From: SIG480 sp045537045
Lineage (GTDB): Bacteria; Bacillota; Clostridia; Oscillospirales; JAAYXM01
Direction of reading: 5' to 3'
Assembly: GCA_045537045.1 (NCBI GenBank)
Contig: JAZSOS010000011.1
Coordinates: 1 to 64,000, forward strand
DNA length: 64,000 nucleotides
Made by a program: the position numbers and the translations under genes. The notes under the pieces were generated by a model. The model ran no database searches, had not been told where the DNA came from, and worked only from the letters and a program-made list of their open reading frames with translations. Below are positions 27,272 through 36,226 of this stretch, in pieces. Positions within the stretch are counted from its first letter, which is position 1. Every line of letters starts with the position of its first letter.

Positions 27272-28870
27272 TTATTTTTTGAATAGGAGCGAGGCTATTT
27301 TTTCGCCTTTCGGAAGTCCAAGAACATCTTCACGCGTTATTCCGCGAGAGAGGATCATCGCCGCAAAATACACTGCAACTCCTACGCATATTGAAAGTGC
27401 AACGGAAATGAGGTTGCCCGCAAACGGAAGCAATACGTGATAGACAAAATACACCGCAACACCCATAACAGCGCAGGATACAAGCGGACGCAGATACGTC
27501 TGCACGAATCCCGGCTTGAATCCAACAAGGCGGGAAAGGCACATCATATTTAGCATCGTTATTATAACGTAGCAGAGCACCGTTCCGATTGCCGCGCCGG
27601 AAAGCTCGATACCGGGTATCGCAATCAGCACATAGTTTGCCGCGACCTTTACCACAGCACCGACAAGCATGGTGATAAGCGGAATCGTTGCATGGCCGAG
27701 AGCCTGCATTGAAGTTGACGTAAGAGAAGATGCGCAGAGGAAAAATGACGCTATTCCGAGTATTGTAAGCACAGGAGCCGCTATCGCAACATCTGCTGCA
27801 GAGGTGTAGAGTATCGACAGCACAGGCTTTGAGAGGACGGATATTCCAACTGCCGCCGGAAGCGTGAATATAACGACTATCCGAAGCGCGGAAAGAAGCG
27901 TTTTTGTGAGCTTTTCGCGGTCTCCGACAGCGTGCGCCGCAGAGATGGTCGGCGTTACGCTCACATTAAGCGAAATGATAATAGACGGAACAAGATTGAA
28001 AATCGGAAGTGCATAGTTTTCATATATACCGAACATTGATGTTGTTGCCTCGGAATCATATCCGAGCGAGGCAAGCCGGTTTGTTATGAGAAACATATCA
28101 ATCGTGCTTGTTACGTTCATAACAAGCGAGCCGAGAGTTACCGGAACTGCAATTTTCAAAAGCGAAGATAGAATTTCACCGCTCTTTCGCATCTTTTCTC
28201 CGCCGTCAGGAAGCTTTCCTTCCAAAGAACGCTTGCGCCATGCAAAGAGGAGCATCATAAGAACGGTAAGCACCGTGCCGAATGTTATTCCGGTTATTAT
28301 GCCGGAGGATATGTATTTCCCGTCATATCCATTCTTCAAAAGAAGCCATGCAAGCGCAAGCCCGACAAACAGACGGGACAGTGCCTCAATTATCTGTGAA
28401 AGCGCGGTGGGAACCATGTTTTCGTGTCCTTGAAAATACCCACGAAATGCTGCAGTACACGCCATGAAAAGAACAGCAGGCGCGAGCGCAACTATGCTTG
28501 GGGCGGCGTTAATGTCATTTGTTGCAAGGGCAAGCTTTTCGGAAAAAGCGATAAGCACAATGCTTCCGGCAAGACCTATTGCAATGCACAGCCCCATTGC
28601 AGTTTTAAAAATGCGGCTTGTCTCACGCGGGCGCGAAAGTGCGCGGCTTTCCGAAATCATCTTTGATATCGCAATAGGTATACCCGCCGTGGCAATGGTA
28701 AGCAATATCGAATAATAGCGATATGCCATACTGTAAAGCCCCATCGTATATTCTCCGACGAGATTTGTAAGCGGAATACGGAACACCGCGCCGATTACCT
28801 TTACAAGAACGCTTGCAACCGCAAGAATAAGCGCGCCTTTTACAAAGGACGCTTCTTTTTTCTGAGTCAA
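27272..28870 (-). CDS. MATE/MVF-type polysaccharide flippase, SpoVB-like
   Basis: The 532-residue integral membrane protein has about 14 hydrophobic helices. The opening FVKGALILAVASVLVKVIGA with FRIPLTNLVGEYTMGLYSMAY is the signature of the SpoVB/YtgP/MurJ (oligosaccharidyl-lipid flippase) group in Bacillota. Members flip lipid-linked glycans across the membrane, for the spore cortex (SpoVB) or vegetative wall. Which role applies cannot be read from sequence. It lies 26 bases before the SLH gene. Confidence 0.88.
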   Translation of the reverse strand: MTQKKEASFVKGALILAVASVLVKVIGAVFRIPLTNLVGEYTMGLYSMAYRYYSILLTIATAGIPIAISKMISESRALSRPRETSRIFKTAMGLCIAIGLAGSIVLIAFSEKLALATNDINAAPSIVALAPAVLFMACTAAFRGYFQGHENMVPTALSQIIEALSRLFVGLALAWLLLKNGYDGKYISSGIITGITFGTVLTVLMMLLFAWRKRSLEGKLPDGGEKMRKSGEILSSLLKIAVPVTLGSLVMNVTSTIDMFLITNRLASLGYDSEATTSMFGIYENYALPIFNLVPSIIISLNVSVTPTISAAHAVGDREKLTKTLLSALRIVVIFTLPAAVGISVLSKPVLSILYTSAADVAIAAPVLTILGIASFFLCASSLTSTSMQALGHATIPLITMLVGAVVKVAANYVLIAIPGIELSGAAIGTVLCYVIITMLNMMCLSRLVGFKPGFVQTYLRPLVSCAVMGVAVYFVYHVLLPFAGNLISVALSICVGVAVYFAAMILSRGITREDVLGLPKGEKIASLLFKK

Positions 28871-28883
28871 AACAAACTACCTC

Positions 28884-29357
28884 CTAAATATCAAGCAGCA
28901 TAACAATCTGCCGCACGGTTTCCTCTGTTTCGCGGAACACCTCGTAGAATCCGTGTTTTTTATAAAAAGCATATGCCGACGTGTTACTCTCTGCAACACG
29001 CACAGTGATGTGCCTTTTTCCTTCTCTTTTATATTTCTCTGCCGCATATGAAATAAGCCCGAAACCAAGACCCATACGGCGGAATTCCGGTTTTAAATAC
29101 AGCAAGGAAATATGCCCGGCAGCGGGATAAAGGGAGACTGTGTCATCCAGCATTATAATCCCTGCTTCCCGCTCCCCAAGATACCCGAATGCTATGCTTT
29201 CCACATCGCGCCGGAGCAGTCTTCTCGCCTTTGCAGCGGCATCACGGACATACAACAATTCTTCTCCGAAGATATTGCGCCACGCTGCCGCGTAGTATTC
29301 GCATATTTTTTCTTTATCACGCGGCAGGGACGCAAGCTTTATCTGTATTTTATTCAT
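28884..29357 (-). CDS. GNAT family N-acetyltransferase
   Basis: A 157-residue single-domain acetyltransferase. The acetyl-CoA loop is RRMGLGFGLISYA (near 95), followed by ITVRVAESNTSAYAFYKKHGF, the typical motif B of GNAT enzymes. The substrate is unknown. It is spaced 13 bases from the flippase gene and 8 from the PyrF-like gene, so all three may be co-transcribed. Confidence 0.87.
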   Translation of the reverse strand: MNKIQIKLASLPRDKEKICEYYAAAWRNIFGEELLYVRDAAAKARRLLRRDVESIAFGYLGEREAGIIMLDDTVSLYPAAGHISLLYLKPEFRRMGLGFGLISYAAEKYKREGKRHITVRVAESNTSAYAFYKKHGFYEVFRETEETVRQIVMLLDI

Positions 29358-29365
29358 ATTTTAAA

Positions 29366-30196
29366 TCAGAAGCAAAGCCGAAGATCACGGCATACTTCCT
29401 CTGCCGCCGCCTTTACTCTCCCAGCGAAATCCCCATTGCCGGACGGCGCGGTTATCGGACGGGTTACGTATACAAGTCCACCAAGCCCGCGCATATCAAA
29501 CGCACCGGTAAGGTCGTGAGCGCTTACCTTTTCTCCGTTATATCCGGTAAGCAAGAACAACGTTTTTTTGTATGTGCGCCGAAGCTCTGCAAGTGTTTTG
29601 TTATCAACACCGCCGAGCATTACTCCGATATCGGAATATCCCATATCTCCCGTGCGTTTATCCCCCCACATCGCCGCCTTTTCACAGACCGCGCGGTAAA
29701 CGGTGCGCAGTCCCGCCATAAGCTCCTGAAAATCCTGTGGAGAGCCGCTATCGGAGCGCGAAAGAACAAACACGCTTTTACTCTCCTGCGCCGCCTTTTC
29801 GAAAAACGGAGCAAGCCCCGCAGCACCGAAATACGGACTTACCGTTACGCAGTCTGCACCAAGAGTATCAAAATAAAATTCTGCCTCAGCGCGCGATGCG
29901 GCGGGGTCTCCGCTGCACTTTGCATCAACAATTGTAAAAAGCTCTTTTTCCTTTGCATAGAAAAGCGCATCGCTGATAACGGAAACTCCATACGGCAGAA
30001 GTGCCGGTACATTCACCGAAATTGCCGGTACAAGGTCGCACACGGCATCTATAACTGCGCGGTTGAATGTACGGATATCCTCCGCGACATCTGCTCCCGA
30101 AAAGCTTTCCGGAAGTTCGTTTCCGCCGATGTCAAGACCGACAACGCACGGTGCCTTTCCGGTTATTATCTTCATAATAAGTGTATCAAACGCCAT
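29366..30196 (-). CDS. Orotidine 5'-phosphate decarboxylase homologue, likely inactive
   Basis: The 276-residue protein aligns along its length with the long (group 2) PyrF enzymes: GLDIGGNELP near 20, then SVNVPALLPYG, VDAKCSGDPAAS, GLAPFFEKA and TRPI near the end. Key residues are changed. The catalytic Lys in the VKPQ strand is Asn (SVNVP); the D-x-K-x-x-D array has one extra residue and Pro in place of Ile; the phosphate-gripping PGxGAQGG loop reads TGYNGEKV. I expect no decarboxylase activity. AGAGAGGG sits next to the ATG at 30208, so the ATG at 30196 is the better start. No other pyr gene is near. Confidence 0.75.
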   Translation of the reverse strand: MAFDTLIMKIITGKAPCVVGLDIGGNELPESFSGADVAEDIRTFNRAVIDAVCDLVPAISVNVPALLPYGVSVISDALFYAKEKELFTIVDAKCSGDPAASRAEAEFYFDTLGADCVTVSPYFGAAGLAPFFEKAAQESKSVFVLSRSDSGSPQDFQELMAGLRTVYRAVCEKAAMWGDKRTGDMGYSDIGVMLGGVDNKTLAELRRTYKKTLFLLTGYNGEKVSAHDLTGAFDMRGLGGLVYVTRPITAPSGNGDFAGRVKAAAEEVCRDLRLCF

Positions 30197-30215
30197 AGTT
30201 ATAACCATCCCTCTC

Positions 30216-31616
30216 TTACTGCCAGTAGTCCACCTTATGCGGAAGCCCTATATCCCTTACGCGGAAGGTCGGTTCCAAGCCTTCCTTTCTCTGCTCGTCA
30301 TAATTGCGCAGAGCACGAAAAGCATATTTTGACAAAATAAGAATAACCGGCATATTTATAAGCGTCATACCGCCCATCGTTATATCGGCAATATTCCACA
30401 GAAGATCAGCAGAAAGCCCCGCGCCGACAAAAATGACAAGCGATGCAAGGATGTGGTAAACGCGCATAAATGCCTTTCCCGGCTCTCTTCCGAGCATGTA
30501 TATAAGGCATTTGTCCACATAATAAAGATTTCCGAGAAGCGTTGTGAACGCAAAAAGAATCATCGCCACCGTGATGAACACAGGGCCGAAATCTCCCAGC
30601 ACTGCCCCAAGCGAGACTTGAACATACGGTGCACCGGAAAGTGCCTCAGTCGGCTCAACGCCAGAGCACATACACATAAACGCGGTTGCACTGCATACAA
30701 GCACGGTATCAATGAACACGGAAAGAATCTGTACAAGACCTTGCTTTGCGGGATGCGCCACCTCCGCAGATGCCGAAGCGTTCGGTGCCGAGCCTACGCC
30801 CGCTTCGTTACTGAAAAGACCGCGTTTTATTCCGTACATAACGCATGAGCCGGAAAAGCCGCCGAATATCGCTTCAAAGTTAAATGCATCCGAAAAAATG
30901 CGTGAAAATACACTGGGAAGCGTATTTACATTAAGCACCACAATGAGAAGTGCGACAAGAATATACGCAACGCCCATAAACGGAACGAGCGCACCCGTAA
31001 CCTTTATTATGCGCCCGCCACCTCCCATAAGGCAGAAGCACACAACTGCCGAAAGGATAAGACCTATTATCCACGGAGAATATTCCGGATTGTAAAACTC
31101 ATACGCTGAAAAGGTTGACTGCAAATTATATGACGCAAGCATATTAAACCCGAAGCCGTAGGTGAGAATTAAAAACACGGAAAAGACAAGCGCAAGAGGG
31201 CGGCTTTTTAGCGTTGCCTCGATATAATATGCGGGGCCACCGTAAGAACCGTCACGTCCGCGCTTTTTGTAAATCTGGGCAAGCGTGCTTTCGACAAAAG
31301 CGGATGCACCGCCGATAATCGCAATAAGCCACATCCAGAAAACGGATCCGAAGCCACCAAGACAAAGCGCCGTTGAAACGCCGATAATATTTCCCGTTCC
31401 CACGCGCGATGCCGTAGACACCATAAGTGCCTGAAAGGACGAAACACCCTTTCCGTCCACAGGCTTTTCCGTAACTGCGCGAAGCTGCTCTCCGAAAAGA
31501 CGGAACTGCACAAAGCGCGTCCGTACCGTGAAATACAGACCTCCCGCCACAAGAAGAATAACAAGCACATATGTGTACATCGCGTTGCTTATATTCGCGA
31601 CTATTGTATCCAACAC
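30216..31616 (-). CDS. Alanine/glycine:cation symporter (AgcS family)
   Basis: The 466-residue sodium- or proton-coupled transporter has about 10-11 membrane helices. The family signatures GTGNIIGVSTALCLGG (near 72), SNEAGVGSAPNASA (near 260) and FTTLLGNLYYVD are present. AgcS proteins import alanine and glycine. It starts with a GTG at 31616 after AAGGTGG. It is followed within 20 bases by the PyrF-like gene. Confidence 0.93.
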   Translation of the reverse strand: MLDTIVANISNAMYTYVLVILLVAGGLYFTVRTRFVQFRLFGEQLRAVTEKPVDGKGVSSFQALMVSTASRVGTGNIIGVSTALCLGGFGSVFWMWLIAIIGGASAFVESTLAQIYKKRGRDGSYGGPAYYIEATLKSRPLALVFSVFLILTYGFGFNMLASYNLQSTFSAYEFYNPEYSPWIIGLILSAVVCFCLMGGGGRIIKVTGALVPFMGVAYILVALLIVVLNVNTLPSVFSRIFSDAFNFEAIFGGFSGSCVMYGIKRGLFSNEAGVGSAPNASASAEVAHPAKQGLVQILSVFIDTVLVCSATAFMCMCSGVEPTEALSGAPYVQVSLGAVLGDFGPVFITVAMILFAFTTLLGNLYYVDKCLIYMLGREPGKAFMRVYHILASLVIFVGAGLSADLLWNIADITMGGMTLINMPVILILSKYAFRALRNYDEQRKEGLEPTFRVRDIGLPHKVDYWQ

Positions 31617-31639
31617 TTCGATTCCACCTTATAAGTAAA

Positions 31640-32134
31640 TTACTTTTTCTTTATTTTTACCTTTTTTGCCGGAACATATTTTTCTATGTAAGACAAAAAC
31701 GTATTCTTCTGTTCCTCACTCTGGAAGCTGCGCTTCGGGAAATAGAAAGTCTTGCGCTTTGCGAGAAACACATAATAGCAATCTTCCGATTCCCGGACGG
31801 CATACACATCTTCCCACGGAAGGCGGGTTTCTCCCGATGCCGCGCTCTGGCGGATTTCATCGTCATCAATTTCAAGATAAAGCTCGCTTGATGCGCCAAA
31901 TGCCGCATATCTGTTTTCAGCACGCTTTATAACGCCGCGCTTCCTCAGTATATATATTATTGGAAAGCATATGACAAAAAACAGAAAACCTATGATCGGG
32001 TTGTGGCTTAATCCGAAAAACGTAAACGCTATTGCAAAGGAGAGCAATGCCGCAAGCACGGTAGACAGCGCACGTGCCTGAAACCAGCAAAGTCCGCTGT
32101 AATCCTCTGCAAGAAAATCTGTCCTGAACTTCAT
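31640..32134 (-). CDS. YcxB-like membrane protein
   Basis: The 164-residue protein has two adjacent N-terminal membrane helices (about 22-62) and a cytosolic PH-like domain with LPWEDVYAVRESEDCYYVFLA followed by FYFPKRSF, the pattern of the YcxB-like family, whose role is unknown. The C-terminus is Lys-rich. It lies 23 bases upstream of the AgcS gene on the same strand. Confidence 0.75.
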   Translation of the reverse strand: MKFRTDFLAEDYSGLCWFQARALSTVLAALLSFAIAFTFFGLSHNPIIGFLFFVICFPIIYILRKRGVIKRAENRYAAFGASSELYLEIDDDEIRQSAASGETRLPWEDVYAVRESEDCYYVFLAKRKTFYFPKRSFQSEEQKNTFLSYIEKYVPAKKVKIKKK

Positions 32135-32235
32135 TTTTTAACTTCTCCTTTCAGATGTCAAAACATACTCTTATAATCATACCCCGCTTTGGCACTTTTT
32201 GCAAGTATTTATGCATCTGTTTTACAATAATTTCA

Positions 32236-34221
32236 TTATGCCTCATCCAGCATCCTCAAAAATTCGTCTTCGGTAAGAACCGGGATTCCCAGCTCGTTTG
32301 CTTTCTTAAGCTTCGAGCCGGCACTTTCGCCTGCTACAACATACGTTGTTTTTTTAGACACAGATGATGATGCCTTTCCGCCGAGCTTTTCTATCCTTTC
32401 TTCTGCTTCACTGCGCGTAAACTGTGTCAGCGTGCCGGTGAGAACAAACGTCTGTCCGGCAAAGGCACTACCCTTTTTCTCTCCCTTGAACTCTGTGTTT
32501 ACACCCGCGGCGCGGAGCTTTTCGATAAACTCATACGAATCAGGAAGTGAGAACCATCTTTTTATGCTGCTTGCCATAACCTGTCCGATATCGTCAATAG
32601 TGCGAAGCTCATCCTCAGTTGCGTTCATCACGGCATCGAGTGAACCGAAATGTTCCGCAAGCGTTTTGCCCGCTTTCTGTCCGACGTGGCGTATACCAAG
32701 CGCAAAAAGAAGCCTTGATAAGTCATTTTCCTTTGTCTTTTCTATCGCGGTGATAAGATTTGCCGCCGATTTTTTGCCCATGCGGTCAATTTCCTCTATC
32801 TGCTCGGGTTTAAGCGAATAAAGGTCTGCCGCGTCACTGATAAGTGCTCCCGCCACAAGCTGTTCAACAACGGCGGGGCCGAGTCCGTCAACATCCATTG
32901 CGTCGCGCGAGGCAAAGTGTATTATATTTCGTATTCTCTGCGCGGGACACTCGGAATTTACGCATCTTACCGCCGCTTCACCCTCTTCGGAAAACACGGG
33001 TGATCCACATACAGGACACGTTTCCGGCATTTCAAACACGCGCGCATCATCAGGTCTTTTTTCTTTTACCACTCCCACAATCTCGGGGATGATATCGCCC
33101 GCCTTCTGCACAATGACCGTGTCACCGATCATAATATCCCGCTCTTTTATAAAATCTCTGTTATGGAGCGTTGCACGGCTTACCGTAACGCCCGAAATAT
33201 GCACCGGCTGGAGCACTGCGTTCGGCGTAAGCACGCCTGTGCGTCCGACCTGCAGGATAATATCAAGAAGCCTCGTCTGCTTCTGCTCGGGCGGGTATTT
33301 ATATGCCGCCGCCCACTTCGGGAACTTCGCTGTTGAACCGAGCGTCGGTCTCTGGCTTATGCGGTTGACCTTAAGCACCGCGCCGTCTATCTGAAACGCG
33401 AGCGAGTCGCGCATATTTCCAAGTCTTTCCACCTCTGAAAACGCATCGTCCACGGTTGAAAACACGTTACAATAAGGGCTTACCCTGAAGCCAAGCTTTG
33501 CAAGATACGCAAGGGATTCCACATGTGTTTCAAACTCCACGCCCTCAGCAAGCTGAACGTTGAATATTATTATATCAAGGCTTCTCTCGGCGCACAGCTT
33601 TGGGTCAAGCTGGCGCAGCGACCCTGCCGCGGCGTTGCGCGGGTTTGCAAATAGAGCCTCTCCTCGCGCCTCGCGCTCTTCGTTAAGACGGTAAAACGTC
33701 TCTCGCGGCATATACACCTCACCGCGGATGATAAGGCGGCGCGGTGCGTTTTCGATATACAGCGGAAGGCTTTTAATTGTCTTTATGTTTTGCGTAACAT
33801 CCTCACCCGTAATACCGTCACCGCGCGTTATACCACGCACAAGATAGCCGTTTTCATACTCAACGGATACAGAAAGACCGTCAATTTTAAGCTCCACAGC
33901 GTACTCCGCATCGGGAACAACTTCCTTTACACGCGCATCAAAATCAGCAAGCTCTTCTTTTGAAAACACGTCCTGCAGGCTGTCCATCGGTATTTCGTGG
34001 CGCACAGACTCAAAAGACGTCAGTGCCTCGCCACCAACACGCTGTGTGGGCGAATCCGGCGTTATAAGCTCGGGATGCTCCTTTTCAATTTCTTTCAGGC
34101 GGCGCATAAGCATATCGTATTCATAGTCCGACACGCTCGGTGCATCCTCAACGTAGTAGCGGCGGTTGTGCTCTGCAATCTCCGCACGAAGTGATTTTAA
34201 TTCTTTTATGATTTCTTCCAT
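32236..34221 (-). CDS. ligA: NAD-dependent DNA ligase
   Basis: The 661-residue ligase seals nicks in replication and repair. Domains in order: Ia and adenylation with the AMP-accepting Lys in ELKIDGLSVSV (near 115), OB fold, zinc finger with four Cys (CPVCGS and CVNSECPAQR), helix-hairpin-helix repeats, and a C-terminal BRCT domain from about 585. All are complete. AAGGTG before the ATG at 34221 sets the start; an upstream frame to 34257 has no site. No pcrA is adjacent. Confidence 0.96.
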   Translation of the reverse strand: MEEIIKELKSLRAEIAEHNRRYYVEDAPSVSDYEYDMLMRRLKEIEKEHPELITPDSPTQRVGGEALTSFESVRHEIPMDSLQDVFSKEELADFDARVKEVVPDAEYAVELKIDGLSVSVEYENGYLVRGITRGDGITGEDVTQNIKTIKSLPLYIENAPRRLIIRGEVYMPRETFYRLNEEREARGEALFANPRNAAAGSLRQLDPKLCAERSLDIIIFNVQLAEGVEFETHVESLAYLAKLGFRVSPYCNVFSTVDDAFSEVERLGNMRDSLAFQIDGAVLKVNRISQRPTLGSTAKFPKWAAAYKYPPEQKQTRLLDIILQVGRTGVLTPNAVLQPVHISGVTVSRATLHNRDFIKERDIMIGDTVIVQKAGDIIPEIVGVVKEKRPDDARVFEMPETCPVCGSPVFSEEGEAAVRCVNSECPAQRIRNIIHFASRDAMDVDGLGPAVVEQLVAGALISDAADLYSLKPEQIEEIDRMGKKSAANLITAIEKTKENDLSRLLFALGIRHVGQKAGKTLAEHFGSLDAVMNATEDELRTIDDIGQVMASSIKRWFSLPDSYEFIEKLRAAGVNTEFKGEKKGSAFAGQTFVLTGTLTQFTRSEAEERIEKLGGKASSSVSKKTTYVVAGESAGSKLKKANELGIPVLTEDEFLRMLDEA

Positions 34222-34310
34222 ATTAAAACACCTTCCGATGTGTAGTTTGTGAACCATTCCGTATCAGCTTATGTACATTTATTTTATCATATACAGCGAG
34301 TATTTTTTTC

Positions 34311-35159
34311 TTATAGAACAGCCAGCACTATTCCGAAAATAATAATTCCGGCACAGCATAGCTTTCGCGCTATTTTTTCTCCATAAATAAACTTGCCGCT
34401 AAGAATTGCCACTATTACTGCACTTTGCTTAAGGAGAGTCATAACTGTTACCTGACTTGACTCATAAGAATTGGCAATGAAAAGTAAGCGGTCACCCGCA
34501 ATCAGAAGAAAGCTCAGAATATAAATATACGGATTTTTCGCACAACCGCGGACATCTACTTTTTGCCCTTTAATCCGGATATATGTATAGTACATTACAG
34601 AAAGCATAAGCATAAACCAAAACTGCAACTGGATACTGCTTACTGCTTTTGTTGACATGATATACTTGTCCATTATTCCGGACACCGCGTTCAGAAGACA
34701 TGAAAGAAGAACGAGCAACACATAGCGAGGCTCTGTTTTCCCCTCGCCTGAACCCTTCTGCCTGTTCACGAGATATAAGCCTGCAACAACAAACAAGAGA
34801 CTGACAATCCCTTTTAATGTAAGAATTTCATTTAAGAAAATCACGCCCATTAAAGTGGAAAAAAGCACACGTGACAAGTCCATAACGCTATAAAGACTGA
34901 CCGAGAGCTTCCTCACCGCCGCAAAAGTAGCCATCCACGCAAAGAAAAGCACAAATGACTTTACGGCAATTAAAGCAAAGGTCTCAGCATCAACAGAAAA
35001 CACATCGCGCGCCATCGGCACCGTCATCAAAAATCCAATAAATGTATATGCGAATAATGCGCTCAACAAATCATGTCTTTCAAGTATTTTTTTCTTGATG
35101 GGCTCGCGGGCACCTTTGAATATGCCGTATAATAAAACAAAAATTACCCAAAGTTCCAA
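34311..35159 (-). CDS. EamA/DMT superfamily transporter
   Basis: The 282-residue protein has ten predicted membrane helices in two five-helix halves, as in the drug/metabolite exporter superfamily. The first half carries FAAVRKLSVSLYSVMDLSRVLFSTLMGVIFL in its core, the second LLKQSAVIVAILSGKFIYGEK, the usual repeat-closing motif. The substrate is not predictable. It is monocistronic, with repeat elements upstream. Confidence 0.85.
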   Translation of the reverse strand: MELWVIFVLLYGIFKGAREPIKKKILERHDLLSALFAYTFIGFLMTVPMARDVFSVDAETFALIAVKSFVLFFAWMATFAAVRKLSVSLYSVMDLSRVLFSTLMGVIFLNEILTLKGIVSLLFVVAGLYLVNRQKGSGEGKTEPRYVLLVLLSCLLNAVSGIMDKYIMSTKAVSSIQLQFWFMLMLSVMYYTYIRIKGQKVDVRGCAKNPYIYILSFLLIAGDRLLFIANSYESSQVTVMTLLKQSAVIVAILSGKFIYGEKIARKLCCAGIIIFGIVLAVL

Positions 35160-35198
35160 ATGTGATGCTCCCCTTTTAAACTTCCTTTGTTTTTATTA

Positions 35199-35277
35199 TA
35201 TCACAAATGCTTTTTCTGTTCAAGAAAAAGCATTAAAGCGAAGCTTTGAAAATCTCTGATTTTCGTAATTTGTGATA
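35199..35277. repeat. 79-bp palindrome-bounded repeat, copy 1
   Basis: The unit starts TATCACAAAT (35199-35208) and ends ATTTGTGATA (35268-35277), perfect 10-base terminal inverted repeats. Inside, AATGCTTTTTC pairs with GAAAAAGCATT. This looks like a small non-coding mobile unit or a terminator island. Confidence 0.6.
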
Positions 35278-35342
35278 AAACGTTCTCTCCGGCGTCCGGT
35301 GGCTTGCATCCGCAAGACATCGGCTTTACGCCGTGAGGTTGT

Positions 35343-35421
35343 TATACCACAAATACTTTTTATGTTCAATAAAAAGCGGTAAGCGCAGTTTGAAAAATCT
35401 TTTTAAAAAATTTTTCATTAT
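35343..35421. repeat. Related repeat, copy 2
   Basis: TATACCACAAATACTTTTTATGTTCAATAAAAAG matches the left half of copy 1 with substitutions (CACAAAT-CTTTTT-TGTTCAA-AAAAAG); the right part is AT-rich and more diverged. Its hairpin may terminate yunB on the minus strand. Between the copies (35278-35342) I see nothing. Confidence 0.5.
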
Positions 35422-35422
35422 T

Positions 35423-36085
35423 TCACCCAACATATTCCTTTCCCGTGAAAAAATCGGGAACTGTGCCGACGATGACGGTTTCGGCAACGCAAACGCTAAG
35501 TCCTACATCCGTTCCTATCTCACGTCCGGCGAACATCATACCTACGTTTATGCTAAAATCAAGCATAATCCGGTGGCACGTCTGATTTATCCCCGCCGCC
35601 TCAAACGTGTTGCGGTATTCACCGTTAACACTTGACACCCACAACGCGCGGAATGTAACATCCGGCCCGACACCGGTAAGAAAATCAATGCCTGTAAGAT
35701 TCCCGAGCGGAATTTTCACAACATCCTCAGTTCTTTCAAACATCTCATCAGACAGACGGTTGACAACCCGGAGTTTTAAGAGATTGAGCCTCTTTATATC
35801 CGTTGTTATTGACGATACGTTACCATTCTCGTTTCTCTCGATATGTACAAGGTCATCGTAATCTGCGCCGTCGCGCAAAAGCTCCTCCTCAACCGTCCTG
35901 CCGACAATGTCAAAGGCGATGCTTTCAAGCTCAGACTGCGCAACCTCGCGCAGCATTGGTGATGTTTTCATATTAAAAAACGAGAATACACCGACGGACA
36001 CACCCGCAAGCAAAAGCAAAACAGCAACAGTCCTCCGACCGGCTTTTCCACGCTTTCTTCTCTTTCTTTTTATTTGAAGCCGCAT
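35423..36085 (-). CDS. yunB: Sporulation protein YunB
   Basis: The 220-residue protein has a basic N-terminus, one membrane helix (about 20-40) and the YunB domain: LREVAQSELESIAFDIV, VKIPLGNLTGIDFLTGVGP and GINQTCHRIMLDF. YunB is made in the mother cell under sigma-E and is needed for full spore formation in Bacillus. It is close to a marker for endospore formers and supports the taxonomic reading of the window. It is transcribed away from metF. Confidence 0.9.
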   Translation of the reverse strand: MRLQIKRKRRKRGKAGRRTVAVLLLLAGVSVGVFSFFNMKTSPMLREVAQSELESIAFDIVGRTVEEELLRDGADYDDLVHIERNENGNVSSITTDIKRLNLLKLRVVNRLSDEMFERTEDVVKIPLGNLTGIDFLTGVGPDVTFRALWVSSVNGEYRNTFEAAGINQTCHRIMLDFSINVGMMFAGREIGTDVGLSVCVAETVIVGTVPDFFTGKEYVG

Positions 36086-36167
36086 ATTGCACCTCTCCCG
36101 AAATTATACTCATATAAATTTTATGAGACATAACATATGAAAAAATACACTTTATGCACAAAATTGC

Positions 36168-36197
36168 TTGACGTGGCGGACATCACAGCGGTATAAT
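36168..36197 (+). promoter_or_regulatory. Promoter of the metF-metH operon
   Basis: TTGACG (36168-36173), 18-base spacer, TATAAT (36192-36197), about 30 bases before the metF ATG. The leader is too short for a SAM riboswitch or T-box. Confidence 0.8.
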
Positions 36198-36226
36198 ATT
36201 TTTATTACATATATAAGGAGTAAGTT

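Noticed and set aside
29189..30340. A 383-codon open frame on the plus strand
   Set aside because: It lies wholly antisense to the acetyltransferase and PyrF-like genes, has no ribosome binding site and is rich in Cys, His and Arg, typical of a shadow frame.
36198..36226. SAM riboswitch or T-box before metF
   Set aside because: The leader between the promoter and metF is under 30 bases.
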